Shown here: piece after piece, positions 47,968-58,200 of the stretch
Numbering within the stretch: position 1 is the first letter of the stretch
How the letters are laid out: each line of letters begins with the position of its first letter
From: Streptomyces sp. R302
GTDB lineage: Bacteria > Actinomycetota > Actinomycetes > Streptomycetales > Streptomycetaceae
DNA length: 64,000 nt
Reading direction: 5' to 3'
Assembly: GCF_012927245.1 (NCBI RefSeq)
Contig: NZ_JABBGE010000014.1
Span: 145,991 to 209,990 of the forward strand
Notes under the pieces: generated by a model
Told to the model about the DNA's origin: nothing
The model's input: the letters and a program-made list of their open reading frames with translations, nothing else
Database searches by the model: none
Translations under genes and position numbers: made by a program

Positions 47968-48647
47968 CGCGCCGAGGCCTCCGTCGCCCCCGAGCGGGCC
48001 GCGGCCCGCTCGGCCGCCAGCCCCTTGCGCCTCAGTACGACCGCCTGTCGCACATAATCCAGACCGGTGACGACGGTCAGCACGACCGCGACCGCCATCA
48101 CCCAGAAGCGCAGCGTCGCCAGCGGGCCGGTCAGCATGAGCACGTACATGCCCACGGCCGTGCCCTGGGCGAGCGTCTTCATCTTGCCGCCCCGGCTGGC
48201 CGGGATGACCCCGTGCCGGATCACCCAGAAACGCATCAGCGTGATCCCCAGCTCGCGCGCCAGGATCACCCCGGTCACCCACCACGGCAGATCGCCGAGG
48301 CCCGACAGGCAGATCAGTCCGGCGGCCATGATCGCCTTGTCGGCGATCGGGTCGGCGATCTTCCCGAAGTCGGTGACCAGGTTGTACGTGCGGGCGAGAT
48401 GTCCGTCGAAGACGTCCGTGATCATGGCGACGGCGAACGCCGCCCAGGCCCAGGCCCGCCAGACGGGGTCGTGCCCGCCGTCCTGGAGGAGCAGCACCAC
48501 GAAGCCCGGCACGAGGACGAGCCGGATCATGGTGAGGATGTTGGCGATGTTCCAGACGCTGACGGGGTTCACGGCCGCCGAGCCCAGCTTGCCGCGGGGC
48601 GCCGGCCTGCCGGTCCCGCCCGTCGCGGATGCCGGGACTCCGGTCAT
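47964..48647 (-). CDS. pgsA: CDP-diacylglycerol-glycerol-3-phosphate 3-phosphatidyltransferase
   Basis: A 227-residue membrane enzyme making phosphatidylglycerol phosphate. The CDP-alcohol motif is complete: DVFDGHLARTYNLVTDFGKIADPIADK, with the four aspartates and AR. Several hydrophobic helices surround it. GAGGAGGTG lies 6 nt before ATG 48647, which overlaps the rimO stop by 4 nt. Because actinobacteria have several family members, phosphatidylinositol phosphate synthesis is a less likely alternative; neighbourhood (rimO, cinA) favours pgsA. Confidence 0.92.
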   Translation of the reverse strand: MTGVPASATGGTGRPAPRGKLGSAAVNPVSVWNIANILTMIRLVLVPGFVVLLLQDGGHDPVWRAWAWAAFAVAMITDVFDGHLARTYNLVTDFGKIADPIADKAIMAAGLICLSGLGDLPWWVTGVILARELGITLMRFWVIRHGVIPASRGGKMKTLAQGTAVGMYVLMLTGPLATLRFWVMAVAVVLTVVTGLDYVRQAVVLRRKGLAAERAAARSGATEASAR

Positions 48648-50131
48648 CTGCCCACCTCCTCGACACACTCCGCCACGAGGTCGACGCCTTCGCTGGCCAC
48701 GACCTTCGCCCTGACCATACGGCCCGGGGCCAGGTCGAGGCCCGCGCCACCACCGTCGGTGAGGATCACCTGGCCGTCCGTCTCGGGGGCCTGGTGGGCG
48801 GCGCGGCCGATCCAGCCGTCCTCCTCGTCCTCGGTCTCCACCAGTACCTCCAGCATCTCCCCGATCCGCTCCTCGGCGCGCTGCGCGGTGAGCTCCTCGG
48901 CGAGGCGGGAGAGGTGGGCGAGGCGGGCGTCGACGACGTCCTGGTCGAGCTTGTGCTCGTACGTGGCGGCTTCGGTGCCGTCCTCGTCGGAGTAGCCGAA
49001 GACGCCGATGGCGTCGAGCCGGGCGTGGGTGATGAAGCGCTCCAGCTCGGCAAAGTCGGCCTCGGTCTCGCCGGGGAAGCCGACGATGAAGTTGGACCGG
49101 GCGCCGGCCGTCGGGGCCTTCTCGCGGATCGTCGCGAGCAGGTCGAGGAAGCGGTCGGTGTCGCCGAAGCGGCGCATGGCGCGCAGCACGTCGGGGGCGC
49201 TGTGCTGGAACGACAGGTCGAAGTAGGGCACGACCTTGTCGGTGGAGGTCAGCACGTCGATGAGGCCGGGGCGCATCTCGGCCGGCTGGAGGTAGCTGAC
49301 CCGGACGCGCTCGATGCCGTCGACGGCCGCGAGCTCGGGCAGCAGGCCCTCCAGGAGGCGGATGTCGCCGAGGTCCTTGCCGTACGAGGTGTTGTTCTCG
49401 GAGACCAGCATGATCTCCTTGACGCCCTGCTCGGCGAGCCACCGCGTCTCGTTCAGCACGTCCGAGGGACGGCGGGAGACGAAGCTGCCGCGGAAGGACG
49501 GGATGGCGCAGAAGGAGCAGCGGCGGTCGCAGCCGGAGGCGAGCTTCACGGAGGCGACGGGGCTGCGGTCGAGGCGGCGGCGGAGCGGGGCGCGCGGGCC
49601 CGAGGCGGGCGCGAGGCCGTCGGGCAGGTCGCCCGGGACGTTCTGCGGCTCCTCGGCGGCTCCGTGGCCCGGGAGGGCGACCTCGGCGGCGGCCTGCTGG
49701 CGGTCGACCGGGGAGAGCGGGAGGAGCTTGCGCCGGTCACGCGGGGTGTGGGCCTCGACGCTGCCACCGCTGAGGATGGTCTGGAGGCGGTTGGAGATGT
49801 CGGCGTAGTCGTCGAAGCCGAGCACGCCGTCGGCTTCGGGGAGGGCGTCGGCCAGCTCCTTGCCGTAGCGCTCGGCCATGCAGCCGACGGCGACGACGGC
49901 CTGGGTCTTGCCGTGATCCTTCAGATCATTGGCTTCGAGGAGGGCGTCGACGGAGTCCTTCTTGGCGGCTTCGACGAAGCCACAGGTGTTGACGACGGCG
50001 ACGTCTGCGTCCTCGGCGTTCTCGACGAGCTCCCAGCCGTCCGCTGCCAAGCGGCCTGCGAGCTCCTCCGAGTCCACCTCGTTACGGGCGCAGCCGAGAG
50101 TGACAAGGGCGACGGTACGGCGTTCGGGCAT
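48644..50131 (-). CDS. rimO: Ribosomal protein uS12 methylthiotransferase
   Basis: A 495-residue radical-SAM methylthiotransferase acting on Asp-88/89 of ribosomal protein S12. N-terminal cluster cysteines: VTLGCARNEVDSE, VNTCGFVEAAKK, VGCMAERYG. Radical-SAM CxxxCxxC: CDRRCSFC. C-terminal TRAM domain present. Between the two domains lies an actinobacterial insertion of about 40 residues rich in Pro/Ala/Glu (PGHGAAEEPQNVPGDLPDG). It is distinct from MiaB encoded 38 kb away. TAGTCT at 50139-50144 ends 7 nt before the ATG, suggesting a leaderless message. First gene of rimO-pgsA-cinA. Confidence 0.95.
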   Translation of the reverse strand: MPERRTVALVTLGCARNEVDSEELAGRLAADGWELVENAEDADVAVVNTCGFVEAAKKDSVDALLEANDLKDHGKTQAVVAVGCMAERYGKELADALPEADGVLGFDDYADISNRLQTILSGGSVEAHTPRDRRKLLPLSPVDRQQAAAEVALPGHGAAEEPQNVPGDLPDGLAPASGPRAPLRRRLDRSPVASVKLASGCDRRCSFCAIPSFRGSFVSRRPSDVLNETRWLAEQGVKEIMLVSENNTSYGKDLGDIRLLEGLLPELAAVDGIERVRVSYLQPAEMRPGLIDVLTSTDKVVPYFDLSFQHSAPDVLRAMRRFGDTDRFLDLLATIREKAPTAGARSNFIVGFPGETEADFAELERFITHARLDAIGVFGYSDEDGTEAATYEHKLDQDVVDARLAHLSRLAEELTAQRAEERIGEMLEVLVETEDEEDGWIGRAAHQAPETDGQVILTDGGGAGLDLAPGRMVRAKVVASEGVDLVAECVEEVGR

Positions 50132-50215
50132 GGACTCAAGACTACTTCGTCCCGGACGTGACCCCGTCGCTCAGGGTTCACCTGCGCGACGGAGGTCACA
50201 CCGCTACCGCTCCGG

Positions 50216-51037
50216 TCAGCCGGCCTCGGGGTCGCCCTTGGTGTAGCTGAGGCGCTCCACCTGGCCGTCCTCGAACTTCTCGGAGACCTTCTTGCCGTTG
50301 ACGTACAGCTCGATCGCGCCGGCGTTGCCGAGGACGAGGTCGACCTGCTCGTCGTCCTGGAAGGTCTTGGTGTCGCCTTCCTGGAGGAAGCCGTCGAAGA
50401 GCATCTTGCCGTCGGAGGCCTTGGCCGAGATCCAGCTCTTGCCGTCGGCGGTGAGCTTGACGGTGACCTTGTCGGCCGGGACGGCCGCGATGGCGCTCCC
50501 GGTCGGCTTGGGCGCGGGCTTGACGGGCTTCGGCTTGGCCGGGGAGGACGCCTTCTCCGGGGCCGGGGCGGGGCCGCCCTCGGCGGCCGTGGTCCCCTTC
50601 GGCTCGTCGGTGCCGTTGAACATCGTGAAGCCGACGAAGCCGACGACGGCGACGATCGCCGCGACCATGGCCGCGGTCCAGTTGGGCCGCCGGGGCTCGG
50701 GGCGGATGCGTTCCGCCTCGAACAGCGGGGCGGCGGGGGTGGGCGCGGGACGGCCGCCGTGCTCGGCGTCGTACCGCTCGATCAGCGGCGCCGGATCGAG
50801 CCCGACGGCGCGCGCGAGGGTGCGGATGTGACCGCGCGCGTAGACGTCGCCGCCGCAGCGCGAGAAGTCGTCCTCCTCGATGCCGTGCACGATCGGGATC
50901 CGGACACGGGTGGAGGCGCTGACCTCTTCGACGCTGAGGCCGGCGGCGATGCGGGCCTGCTGGAGGGTGCGACCGATCGGTTCCCGGTCGTCTGACGGGA
51001 ACGTCCGGTCGTCTTCGGGGGAGTTGCCGATGGACAC
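50216..51037 (-). CDS. RodZ-like membrane-anchored helix-turn-helix protein
   Basis: A 273-residue protein: N-terminal XRE/RodZ-type domain (IGRTLQQARIAAGLSVEEVSASTRVRIPIVHGIEE), a Pro-rich linker, one membrane helix (AAMVAAIVAVVGFVGFTMF near residue 125), a Pro/Lys/Ala-rich linker, and a C-terminal domain with the RodZ C-terminal beta fold (DKVTVKLTADGKSWISAKASDG; VDLVLGNAGAIELYVNGKKV). RodZ supports MreB and cell-shape machinery in other bacteria. It is directly downstream of ftsK. GTG at 51037 is chosen because AAAGGCG lies 7 nt upstream; the frame remains open through 15-bp repeats further upstream. Confidence 0.87.
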   Translation of the reverse strand: MSIGNSPEDDRTFPSDDREPIGRTLQQARIAAGLSVEEVSASTRVRIPIVHGIEEDDFSRCGGDVYARGHIRTLARAVGLDPAPLIERYDAEHGGRPAPTPAAPLFEAERIRPEPRRPNWTAAMVAAIVAVVGFVGFTMFNGTDEPKGTTAAEGGPAPAPEKASSPAKPKPVKPAPKPTGSAIAAVPADKVTVKLTADGKSWISAKASDGKMLFDGFLQEGDTKTFQDDEQVDLVLGNAGAIELYVNGKKVSEKFEDGQVERLSYTKGDPEAG

Positions 51038-51153
51038 GAGAGCGCCTTTCGAGCGTGTAGCCACCTGCTGGACGTTCAGTCTATGGGTGGTACGAAAGGG
51101 TGGGGCAACCGGGCGGGTGCGGTTTGTACGCCATGAGGTTGTACATCCCGGCG

Positions 51154-51212
51154 GAGAGACATCTCCTGAAGAGACATCTCCTGGAGAGACGTCTCCTGGA
51201 GGGACATCCTCT
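51154..51212. repeat. 15-bp iteron-like tandem repeat upstream of the RodZ-like gene
   Basis: Three and a half units of GAGAGACATCTCCTG (51154-51168, 51169-51183, 51184-51198, then a partial copy). Each contains the near-palindrome GAGA-N2-TCTC. The repeat lies 117-175 bp upstream of the RodZ-like start in the 297-bp gap after ftsK; the rest of the gap shows no gene. Confidence 0.9.
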
Positions 51213-51334
51213 TCCCCTCCGTCCAACTTGACGTACGACGAGGGGAAACGGTTGCCCTCTGTTCCCTTACGAGTGAGTCTCGGCCAGGTCTCGAACGCAT
51301 ACCCCGCCCCGGCCGGCGCACACGCGCCGTCCCG

Positions 51335-54178
51335 TCACTCCGCCGACTCCCCGCGGATCACCGCGAGCACCCCGTCCAGCTCGTCCGGCTTGACGAGCAC
51401 GTCGCGCGCCTTGGAGCCCTCGCTGGGTCCCACGATGTTCCGGGACTCCATCAGGTCCATCAGCCGCCCGGCCTTGGCGAAGCCCACCCGCAGCTTCCGC
51501 TGGAGCATCGAGGTCGAGCCGAACTGGGTCGAGACGACCAGCTCGGCCGCCTGGCACAGCAGGTCGAGGTCGTCGCCGATCTCCTCGTCGATCTCCTTCT
51601 TCTGCTTGGTGCCGACGGTGACGTCGTCCCGGAAGACCGGCGTCATCTGGTCCTTGCAGTGCTGCACGACGGCCGCGACCTCGGCCTCGGTGACGAAGGC
51701 GCCCTGCATACGGGTCGGCTTGTTCGCACCCATCGGCAGGAAGAGGCCGTCGCCCTTGCCGATGAGCTTCTCGGCGCCCGGCTGGTCGAGGATGACCCGG
51801 CTGTCGGCGAGCGAGGAGGTGGCGAAGGCGAGCCGGGACGGCACGTTCGCCTTGATCAGACCGGTGACGACGTCCACCGAGGGCCGCTGGGTGGCGAGCA
51901 CCAGGTGGATGCCGGCGGCGCGGGCCAGCTGGGTGATGCGGACGATGGCGTCCTCGACGTCGCGGGGCGCGACCATCATCAGGTCGGCGAGCTCGTCGAC
52001 GATGACGAGCAGGTACGGGTACGTCTTGAGCTCGCGCTCGCTGCCGGGCGGCAGCTGCACCTTGCCGTCGCGGATCGCCTGGTTGAAGTCGTCGATGTGC
52101 CGGAAGCCGAAGGCGGCCAGGTCGTCGTAGCGCAGGTCCATCTCGCGCACCACCCACTGGAGGGCCTCGGCGGCCCGCTTGGGGTTGGTGATGATCGGAG
52201 TGATCAGGTGCGGGATGCCCTCGTAGGCGGTGAGCTCGACCCGCTTGGGGTCGACGAGCACCATCCGGACGTCCTCCGGGGTCGCCCTTATCATCACCGA
52301 GGTGATCAGGCAGTTGATGCACGAGGACTTGCCGGAGCCGGTGGCGCCGGCGACGAGCACGTGCGGCATCTTCGCCAGGTTGGCCATCACATAGCCGCCC
52401 TCGACGTCCTTGCCGAGCGCGACCAGCATCGGGTGCTCGTCCCCGGCCGCGTCCGCGAGCCGCAGCACGTCCCCGAGGTTCACCATCTCGCGGTCGCTGT
52501 TCGGGATCTCGATGCCGACGGCGGACTTGCCGGGGATCGGCGAGATGATCCGCACGTCCGGCGAGGCCACCGCGTAGGCGATGTTCTTCGTCAGGGCGGT
52601 GATCTTCTCGACCTTCACGGCGGGCCCGAGCTCGACCTCGTACCGGGTGACCGTCGGCCCCCGGGTGAAGCCGGTGACGGCCGCGTCCACCTTGAACTCG
52701 GTGAAGACGTTCGACAGCGCGTCGACGACGGCGTCGTTCGCGGCGCTGCGGGTCTTGCCGGGACCGCCCCGCTCCAGCAGGTCGAGCGAGGGCAGCGAGT
52801 AGGTGACGTCGCCGGAGAGCTGGAGCTGCTCGGCCCGCGGCGGCAGGTCCGTCGGCTCCGGCGCCGGCTTGGTCAGATCCGGTACGGGTCCCCCCGCGGG
52901 CCGCTTCTCTCCGCCCCGCGCGGTCGGCACGTTCGGCGGCGCCTTCGGCATCGGCGGTACGGGCCCGGTGGCCTCGTCCGTCGCCCCCTCGGCCCCCTCG
53001 GCCAGGGCGGCGGCCCGCTCGGCGGTCACGTCCCGGGTCAGGTCCGCGACCAGCGGCGACGGCGGCATCCCGTTGAGCACCGCGCCGTCGAGCGCGGCGG
53101 CCGCGGCGGCGGCCACGTCGACCGGGTCCAGGCCGAGCTCGGGATCGGGGGCGCTCGTGCGCGGCCGGGAGGTGCGGCCGCGCCGCTGCAGGGCCTCCGC
53201 CTCGGCCCGGTCCACGTCGTACGGGTCGGCGGGCCCGCCGCGGCGCCTGACCGGCCGGGCGGCGCGCGGCGGCGCCTCCCGCGGGTCGTCGTACGGCTCG
53301 TAGGCGTCGTCGTCGTGCCCGGCGTACTCCTCGGCGGTCTCCTCGTACGCGGGCTCGACCAGTCCGAGCCGGACGCCGAGCGCGCGCAGCCGCTGCGGGA
53401 TCGCGTTGACCGGGGTGGCGGTCACGACGAGCAGCCCGAAGAGGGTGAGCAGCACGAGCAGGGGAACGGCGAGCGCCTCCCCCGTCATGAAGACCAGCGG
53501 CTGGGAGAACGCCCAGCCGATCAGCCCTCCCGCGTCCTGCATGGCCTCCGCCCCGGAGTCCCGGCCCGGCGAACCGCAGGCGATGTGGACCTGACCGAGG
53601 ACGCCGATGACGAGGGCGGAGAGCCCGATGACGATCCGGCCGTTGGCCTCGGGCCGCTCCGGGTAGCAGAAGAGCCGGAAGGAGATGGCGCCGAGGAGCA
53701 GCGGGACGAGCAGGTCGAGCCGGCCGAAGGCGCCGGTGACCAGCATCTCGACGAGGTCGCCCACCGGGTTGTCCAGATGGGACCAGGTGCCGGCGGCGAC
53801 GATCAGCGCTCCGCCGAGCAGCAGCAGCGCGAGCCCGTCCTTGCGGTGGGCGGGGTCGAGCCCCTTCGCGCCGCGCCCTATCCCCCGGAACATGGCGCCG
53901 ACGCCGTGCGCGGCACCCCGCGCCACCTTGTAGACGCCCCCGGTCGGCGACGGCGCGGGCCGGGGCGCCGGCCGCTTCGCCGCGGTCTTCTTCGCGGGCG
54001 CGCGCTTCGCGGGCGCGGCCTTCTTGGCCGCCGCCTTCTTCGCGGGCGCCTTGCCCGAGGACTTCGCGGTGGACTTGCCCGCGGACCTGGCGGCCGTCTT
54101 CTTCGCGGCGCCCGTGGTCCGTCCGGCGCGCGATGGTGCGGTGCCCTGTGAGCCCTTGCCGGACGTACGTGAAGCCAT
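51335..54178 (-). CDS. ftsK: DNA translocase FtsK/SpoIIIE family
   Basis: A 947-residue translocase that clears chromosomes from sporulation septa. N-terminus: an Ala/Lys-rich basic stretch (SAGKSTAKSSGKAPAKKAAAKK), then four membrane helices (about residues 100-260), a Pro/Glu/Ala-rich linker, and the motor domain with Walker A VAGATGSGKSSCINC and Walker B LLVIVDELADLMM. A gamma winged-helix domain (STSMLQRKLRVGFAKAGRLMDLME) that reads DNA polarity ends the protein. ATG at 54178 has no ribosome site; TAACCT (54186-54191) ends 7 nt before it with CGGACA 17 bp further upstream, suggesting leaderless translation. osaB lies upstream on the same strand. Confidence 0.95.
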   Translation of the reverse strand: MASRTSGKGSQGTAPSRAGRTTGAAKKTAARSAGKSTAKSSGKAPAKKAAAKKAAPAKRAPAKKTAAKRPAPRPAPSPTGGVYKVARGAAHGVGAMFRGIGRGAKGLDPAHRKDGLALLLLGGALIVAAGTWSHLDNPVGDLVEMLVTGAFGRLDLLVPLLLGAISFRLFCYPERPEANGRIVIGLSALVIGVLGQVHIACGSPGRDSGAEAMQDAGGLIGWAFSQPLVFMTGEALAVPLLVLLTLFGLLVVTATPVNAIPQRLRALGVRLGLVEPAYEETAEEYAGHDDDAYEPYDDPREAPPRAARPVRRRGGPADPYDVDRAEAEALQRRGRTSRPRTSAPDPELGLDPVDVAAAAAAALDGAVLNGMPPSPLVADLTRDVTAERAAALAEGAEGATDEATGPVPPMPKAPPNVPTARGGEKRPAGGPVPDLTKPAPEPTDLPPRAEQLQLSGDVTYSLPSLDLLERGGPGKTRSAANDAVVDALSNVFTEFKVDAAVTGFTRGPTVTRYEVELGPAVKVEKITALTKNIAYAVASPDVRIISPIPGKSAVGIEIPNSDREMVNLGDVLRLADAAGDEHPMLVALGKDVEGGYVMANLAKMPHVLVAGATGSGKSSCINCLITSVMIRATPEDVRMVLVDPKRVELTAYEGIPHLITPIITNPKRAAEALQWVVREMDLRYDDLAAFGFRHIDDFNQAIRDGKVQLPPGSERELKTYPYLLVIVDELADLMMVAPRDVEDAIVRITQLARAAGIHLVLATQRPSVDVVTGLIKANVPSRLAFATSSLADSRVILDQPGAEKLIGKGDGLFLPMGANKPTRMQGAFVTEAEVAAVVQHCKDQMTPVFRDDVTVGTKQKKEIDEEIGDDLDLLCQAAELVVSTQFGSTSMLQRKLRVGFAKAGRLMDLMESRNIVGPSEGSKARDVLVKPDELDGVLAVIRGESAE

Positions 54179-54292
54179 GATGTCGAGGTTACCGGTGAGC
54201 GGCCGGGCTGTCCGCCTCACCCGAACGTGTCGCCCTTGCCCCGGCACGAAGCTGACGGCCGGTCATCGCGGGCCGGCCGCGGTGACGGAGGC

Positions 54293-54967
54293 TCAGCTCT
54301 GCGCGGGCAGCGGGGGTACGCCTCCGGTGCCGGGCTCCAGCGCGTCAAGGGCACGCCGCAGGCCGGTGAGCTTGCGCTCCAGATGGGCGGCGGTGGCGAC
54401 GGCGGCCGCGTCGGCCGACTCGTCGTCGAGCTGCTTGGAGAGCGCCTCGGCCTGCTCCTCGACGGCGGCGAGCCGGGCGGACAGTTCGGCGAGCAGCCCG
54501 GCGGCCTCCTTGCCCTGGCCGCCCTCGCCGCCGCCCTCCAACTGCAGCCGCAGCAGCGCCGCCTGCTCGCGCAGCTTGCAGTTCTTCATGTACAGCTCGA
54601 CGAAGACGGAGACCTTGGCGCGCAGCACCCACGGGTCGAACGGCTTCGAGATGTAGTCGACCGCGCCGGCCGCGTACCCCCGGAAGGTGTGGTGCGGGCC
54701 GTGGTTGATCGCGGTGAGGAAGATGATCGGGATGTCCCGGGTCCGCTCGCGGCGCTTGATGTGCGCGGCGGTCTCGAAGCCGTCCATGCCGGGCATCTGG
54801 ACGTCGAGCAGGATGACCGCGAAGTCGTCCGTCAGCAGCGCCTTGAGCGCTTCCTCCCCGGACGATGCCCGCACCAGCGTCTGATCGAGCGCGGAGAGAA
54901 TGGCCTCCAGCGCCAGCAGATTCTCCGGCCGGTCATCGACCAGGAGGATCTTGGCCTTCTGCACCAT
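54293..54967 (-). CDS. osaB: Response regulator OsaB-like, no DNA-binding domain
   Basis: A 224-residue protein: receiver domain (AKILLVDDRPENLLALEAIL; acceptor Asp in AVILLDVQMPGMDGFETA; FLTAINHG; YISKPFDPWVLRAKV) followed by about 90 residues predicted as coiled coil (KLREQAALLRLQLEG; LAELSARLAAVEEQAEALSKQLDDE; HLERKLTGLRRALDAL). There is no DNA-binding output domain, as described for S. coelicolor OsaB, which is needed for osmoadaptation. I start at ATG 54967 (MVQKAKILLVDD) because GAGGAGGA lies 7 nt upstream; a 66-residue upstream extension lacks homology. A perfect palindrome lies 171 bp upstream. Confidence 0.92.
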   Translation of the reverse strand: MVQKAKILLVDDRPENLLALEAILSALDQTLVRASSGEEALKALLTDDFAVILLDVQMPGMDGFETAAHIKRRERTRDIPIIFLTAINHGPHHTFRGYAAGAVDYISKPFDPWVLRAKVSVFVELYMKNCKLREQAALLRLQLEGGGEGGQGKEAAGLLAELSARLAAVEEQAEALSKQLDDESADAAAVATAAHLERKLTGLRRALDALEPGTGGVPPLPAQS

Positions 54968-55289
54968 GCCCCGTCCTCCTCGTCCCGGCAACGGCTCGAC
55001 CCGGCTTCCGGAACCACTGCCGGAACCGGGAGAAGCACCGGGCGCCGCCCCATAGGACGGCTTTCCGGTGCCGTCCGTCCTTGTGCCGGTCATCGTAGCC
55101 GCACCCCGCCTGTCGCCACACCCTGTCACCGTGATGTCACTGTGCACAGTGCGGAAACGGGGCACGGGTCGAGAAGGTTCCCCGAATCCGGCACCCTCAC
55201 ACGCCGACGGCGACAGTACGCCGCTCTTCTCCCGCGGTACGCCGCCGGGGGGCCGGTCCCGCGTGGGCCCGGCCCCCGGCGGCCGGCCC
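54968..55289. other. osaA-osaB intergenic region
   Basis: 322 bp between two same-strand genes. It holds the osaB ribosome site, a perfect 14-bp palindrome (55138-55151, separate entry) and a preceding TCAC-C-GTGA near 55126-55134. No small gene is apparent. The gap is large enough for an independent osaB promoter. Confidence 0.6.
55138..55151. promoter_or_regulatory. Perfect 14-bp palindrome upstream of osaB
   Basis: CACTGTGCACAGTG is its own reverse complement. It lies 171-184 bp upstream of the osaB start and 140 bp beyond the osaA stop. TCACCGTGA (55126-55134) and GTCAC direct repeats adjoin it. Its AT content and position suit an operator better than a terminator. Confidence 0.5.
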
Positions 55290-58200
55290 TCACTCGCCCC
55301 GCATCCACTGCTCCATGACCGTCAGCAGGTAGTCGGGGTCGACCGGCTTGGTGACGTAGGCGGAGGCCCCCGAATCGATCGCCTTCTCCCGGTCGCCCTT
55401 CATCGCCTTCGCGGTCAGTGCGATGATCGGCAGCCCCGCGAACTGCGGCATCCGCCGGATCGCGGTCGTCGTCGCGTACCCGTCCATCTCCGGCATCATG
55501 ATGTCCATCAGAACGACCGTCACGTCGTCGTTCTGCTCCAGGACCTCGATGCCCTCCCGCCCGTTCTCCGCGTACAGCACCGCGAGCCCGTGCTGTTCGA
55601 GGACGCTGGTGAGGGCGAAGACGTTGCGGATGTCGTCGTCGACGATGAGGACCTTCTCGCCGGCGAAGGAGTACGTGCGCTGCGGCTCCGCGCCGCGCTC
55701 CGGCTGCCCGCCCGCTGTCTCCCCGAAGGCGTCCTCCGGACCCTGCTGGCCCGGGACCCCGCCCCGTGCCTCGCCCGCGCCCGCCCCCTCCGGCGCCTCC
55801 GCCGCGGCCTCGGCCTTCCGCCGGTGCCGGAAGAGCGCGCCGGCGCCCGACCGGGCCTCGCTCCGCACGGGCGCGGGCGGGAAGTGCGGGAAGGTGTGGC
55901 CGGACCGGCCGTCCTCGGCCGGAAGGCCCGGCTCGCCCGCCTCGCCCTGCCCGTACCCGTGCGGCGGCACCTCGGTCGGGTTCAGCGGCAGGTAGAGGGT
56001 GAAGGTGGAGCCGCGGCCCGGCTCGCTCGCCGCGAAGATCTCGCCGCCGAGCAGCCGGGCGATCTCGCGGCTGATCGAGAGCCCGAGGCCCGTACCGCCG
56101 TACTTGCGGCTGGTGGTGCCGTCGGCCTGCTTGAACGCCTCGAAGATGACCCGCATCTTGCTGGCCGCGATGCCGATGCCGGTGTCCGTCACCGAGAAGG
56201 CGATCAGGTCGCCGTCGGCGTCGCGCAGCGAACCGGCCTCCAGGAGCTGCTCCCTGATGGGCTGCGGCACGTCCGCGCCGGCCGGCCGGATCACCAGCTC
56301 CACCGCGCCGGAGTCGGTGAACTTCACCGCGTTCGACAGCAGGTTGCGCAGCACCTGGAGGAGCCGCTGCTCGTCGGTGTGGAGCGTGGCGGGCAGTTCG
56401 GGCGAGACCCGGACCGAGAAGTCCAGGCCCTTCTCCGCGGTGAGCGGCCGGAAGGTCGCCTCCACGTAGTCGACGAGCTGCACGAGCGCGATCCGGGTCG
56501 GGGAGACGTCCATCTTGCCCGCCTCGACCTTCGACAGGTCGAGGATGTCGTTGATGAGCTGGAGCAGGTCGGAGCCGGCGCCGTGGATGGTCTCGGCGAA
56601 CTCGACCTGCTTCGGGGTGAGGTTGGTGTCCGCGTTGTCCGCGAGCAGCTTGGCCAGGATGAGCAGCGAGTTGAGCGGGGTGCGCAGCTCGTGCGACATG
56701 TTGGCGAGGAACTCGGACTTGTAGCGCATGGAGACGGCGAGCTGTTCGGCGCGCTCCTCCAGGACCTGCCGGGCCTCCTCGATCTCGGTGTTCTTGACCT
56801 CGATGTCGCGGTTCTGGCGGGCCAGCAGCTCGGCCTTGTCCTCCAGTTCGGCGTTGGAGTTCTGGAGCTCCTTCTGCCGGTGCTCCAGCTCGGCCGACCG
56901 CTCCTTGAGCTGCTCGGTGAGCTCCTGGGACTGCTTGAGCAGCACCTCGGTCTTGGTGTTGACGCTGATGGTGTTGACCGTGGTCGCGATCAGTTCGGCG
57001 ATCTGGTTGAGGAAGTCCCGCTGGATCTGGGTGAAGGGCTGGAAGGACGCCAGCTCGATCACGCCGAGGACCTTGCCCTCGAAGAGCACCGGCAGCACGA
57101 TGACGTGCGCGGGCGAGGCCTCGCCGAGCCCGGACGAGATCTTCAGGTAGCCCGGCGGCACGTTGACCTGGATGGTCCGCTTCTCCTCCGCCGCCGTCCC
57201 GATGAGCGTCTCGCCGGGGCGGAAGGAGGTCGGCATGGACCCGGCCGAGTAGCCGTAACTCCCGCGCATGCGCAGCTCGTACGAGCCGCTGCCCTCGCCG
57301 ATGAGTTCGGTGTCGTGGTTGGCGGAGCCGGTCGGCGTCGCCACGAAGAAGGCGCCGTGCTGGGCGGAGACCACCGGCGTCAGCTCGCTCATGATGAGCG
57401 AGGCGACGTCGTCGAGGTCCCGGCGGCCCTGCATCAGGCCGGAGATGCGGGCCAGGTTCGACTTCAGCCAGTCCTGCTCGTCGTTGGCGAGAGTGGTGTC
57501 GCGCAGGTTGGCGATCATCGTGTTGATGTTCTCCTGGAGCGCCTGGATCTCGCCGGCCGCGTCCACACCGTCGATCTTGACGTTGAGGTCGCCGCGGGTG
57601 ACCGCGGTCGCGACGGCCGCGATGGCGCGCACCTGCCGGGTGAGGTTCCCGGCCATCTCGTTCACGGAGAGCGTGAGGTCGCTCCAGGTGCCCTCGACGT
57701 CCCGGACCCGCGCCTGACCGCCGAGCTGCCCGTCGGTGCCCACCTCGCGGGCCACCCGGGTGACCTCCTCGGCGAAGTTCGACAGCTGGTCGACCATCGT
57801 GTTGATGGTGTTCTTCAGCTCCTGGATCTCGCCCCGCGCCTCGATGTCGATCTTCTTGGTGAGGTCGCCCTTGGCGATGGCGGTGGTGACCGCGGCGATC
57901 TGCCGCACCTGGCCGGTGAGGTTGTCGGCCATGCTGTTCACCGAGTCGGTGAGGTCCTTCCAGGTGCCGGAGCCACCGGGCACCCGGGCCTGGCCGCCGA
58001 GGATGCCGTCGGTGCCCACCTCGCGGGCCACCCGGGTCACCTCGTCGGCGAACGAGGACAGCGTCGTCACCATCGTGTTGACCGTCTCGGCGAGTTCGGC
58101 GACCTCGCCGCGCGCCTCCACCGTCACCTTCTTCGTGAGGTCGCCGTTGGCGACCGCCGAGGAGACCCGGGCGATGTTCCGCACCTGACTGGTCAGGTTG

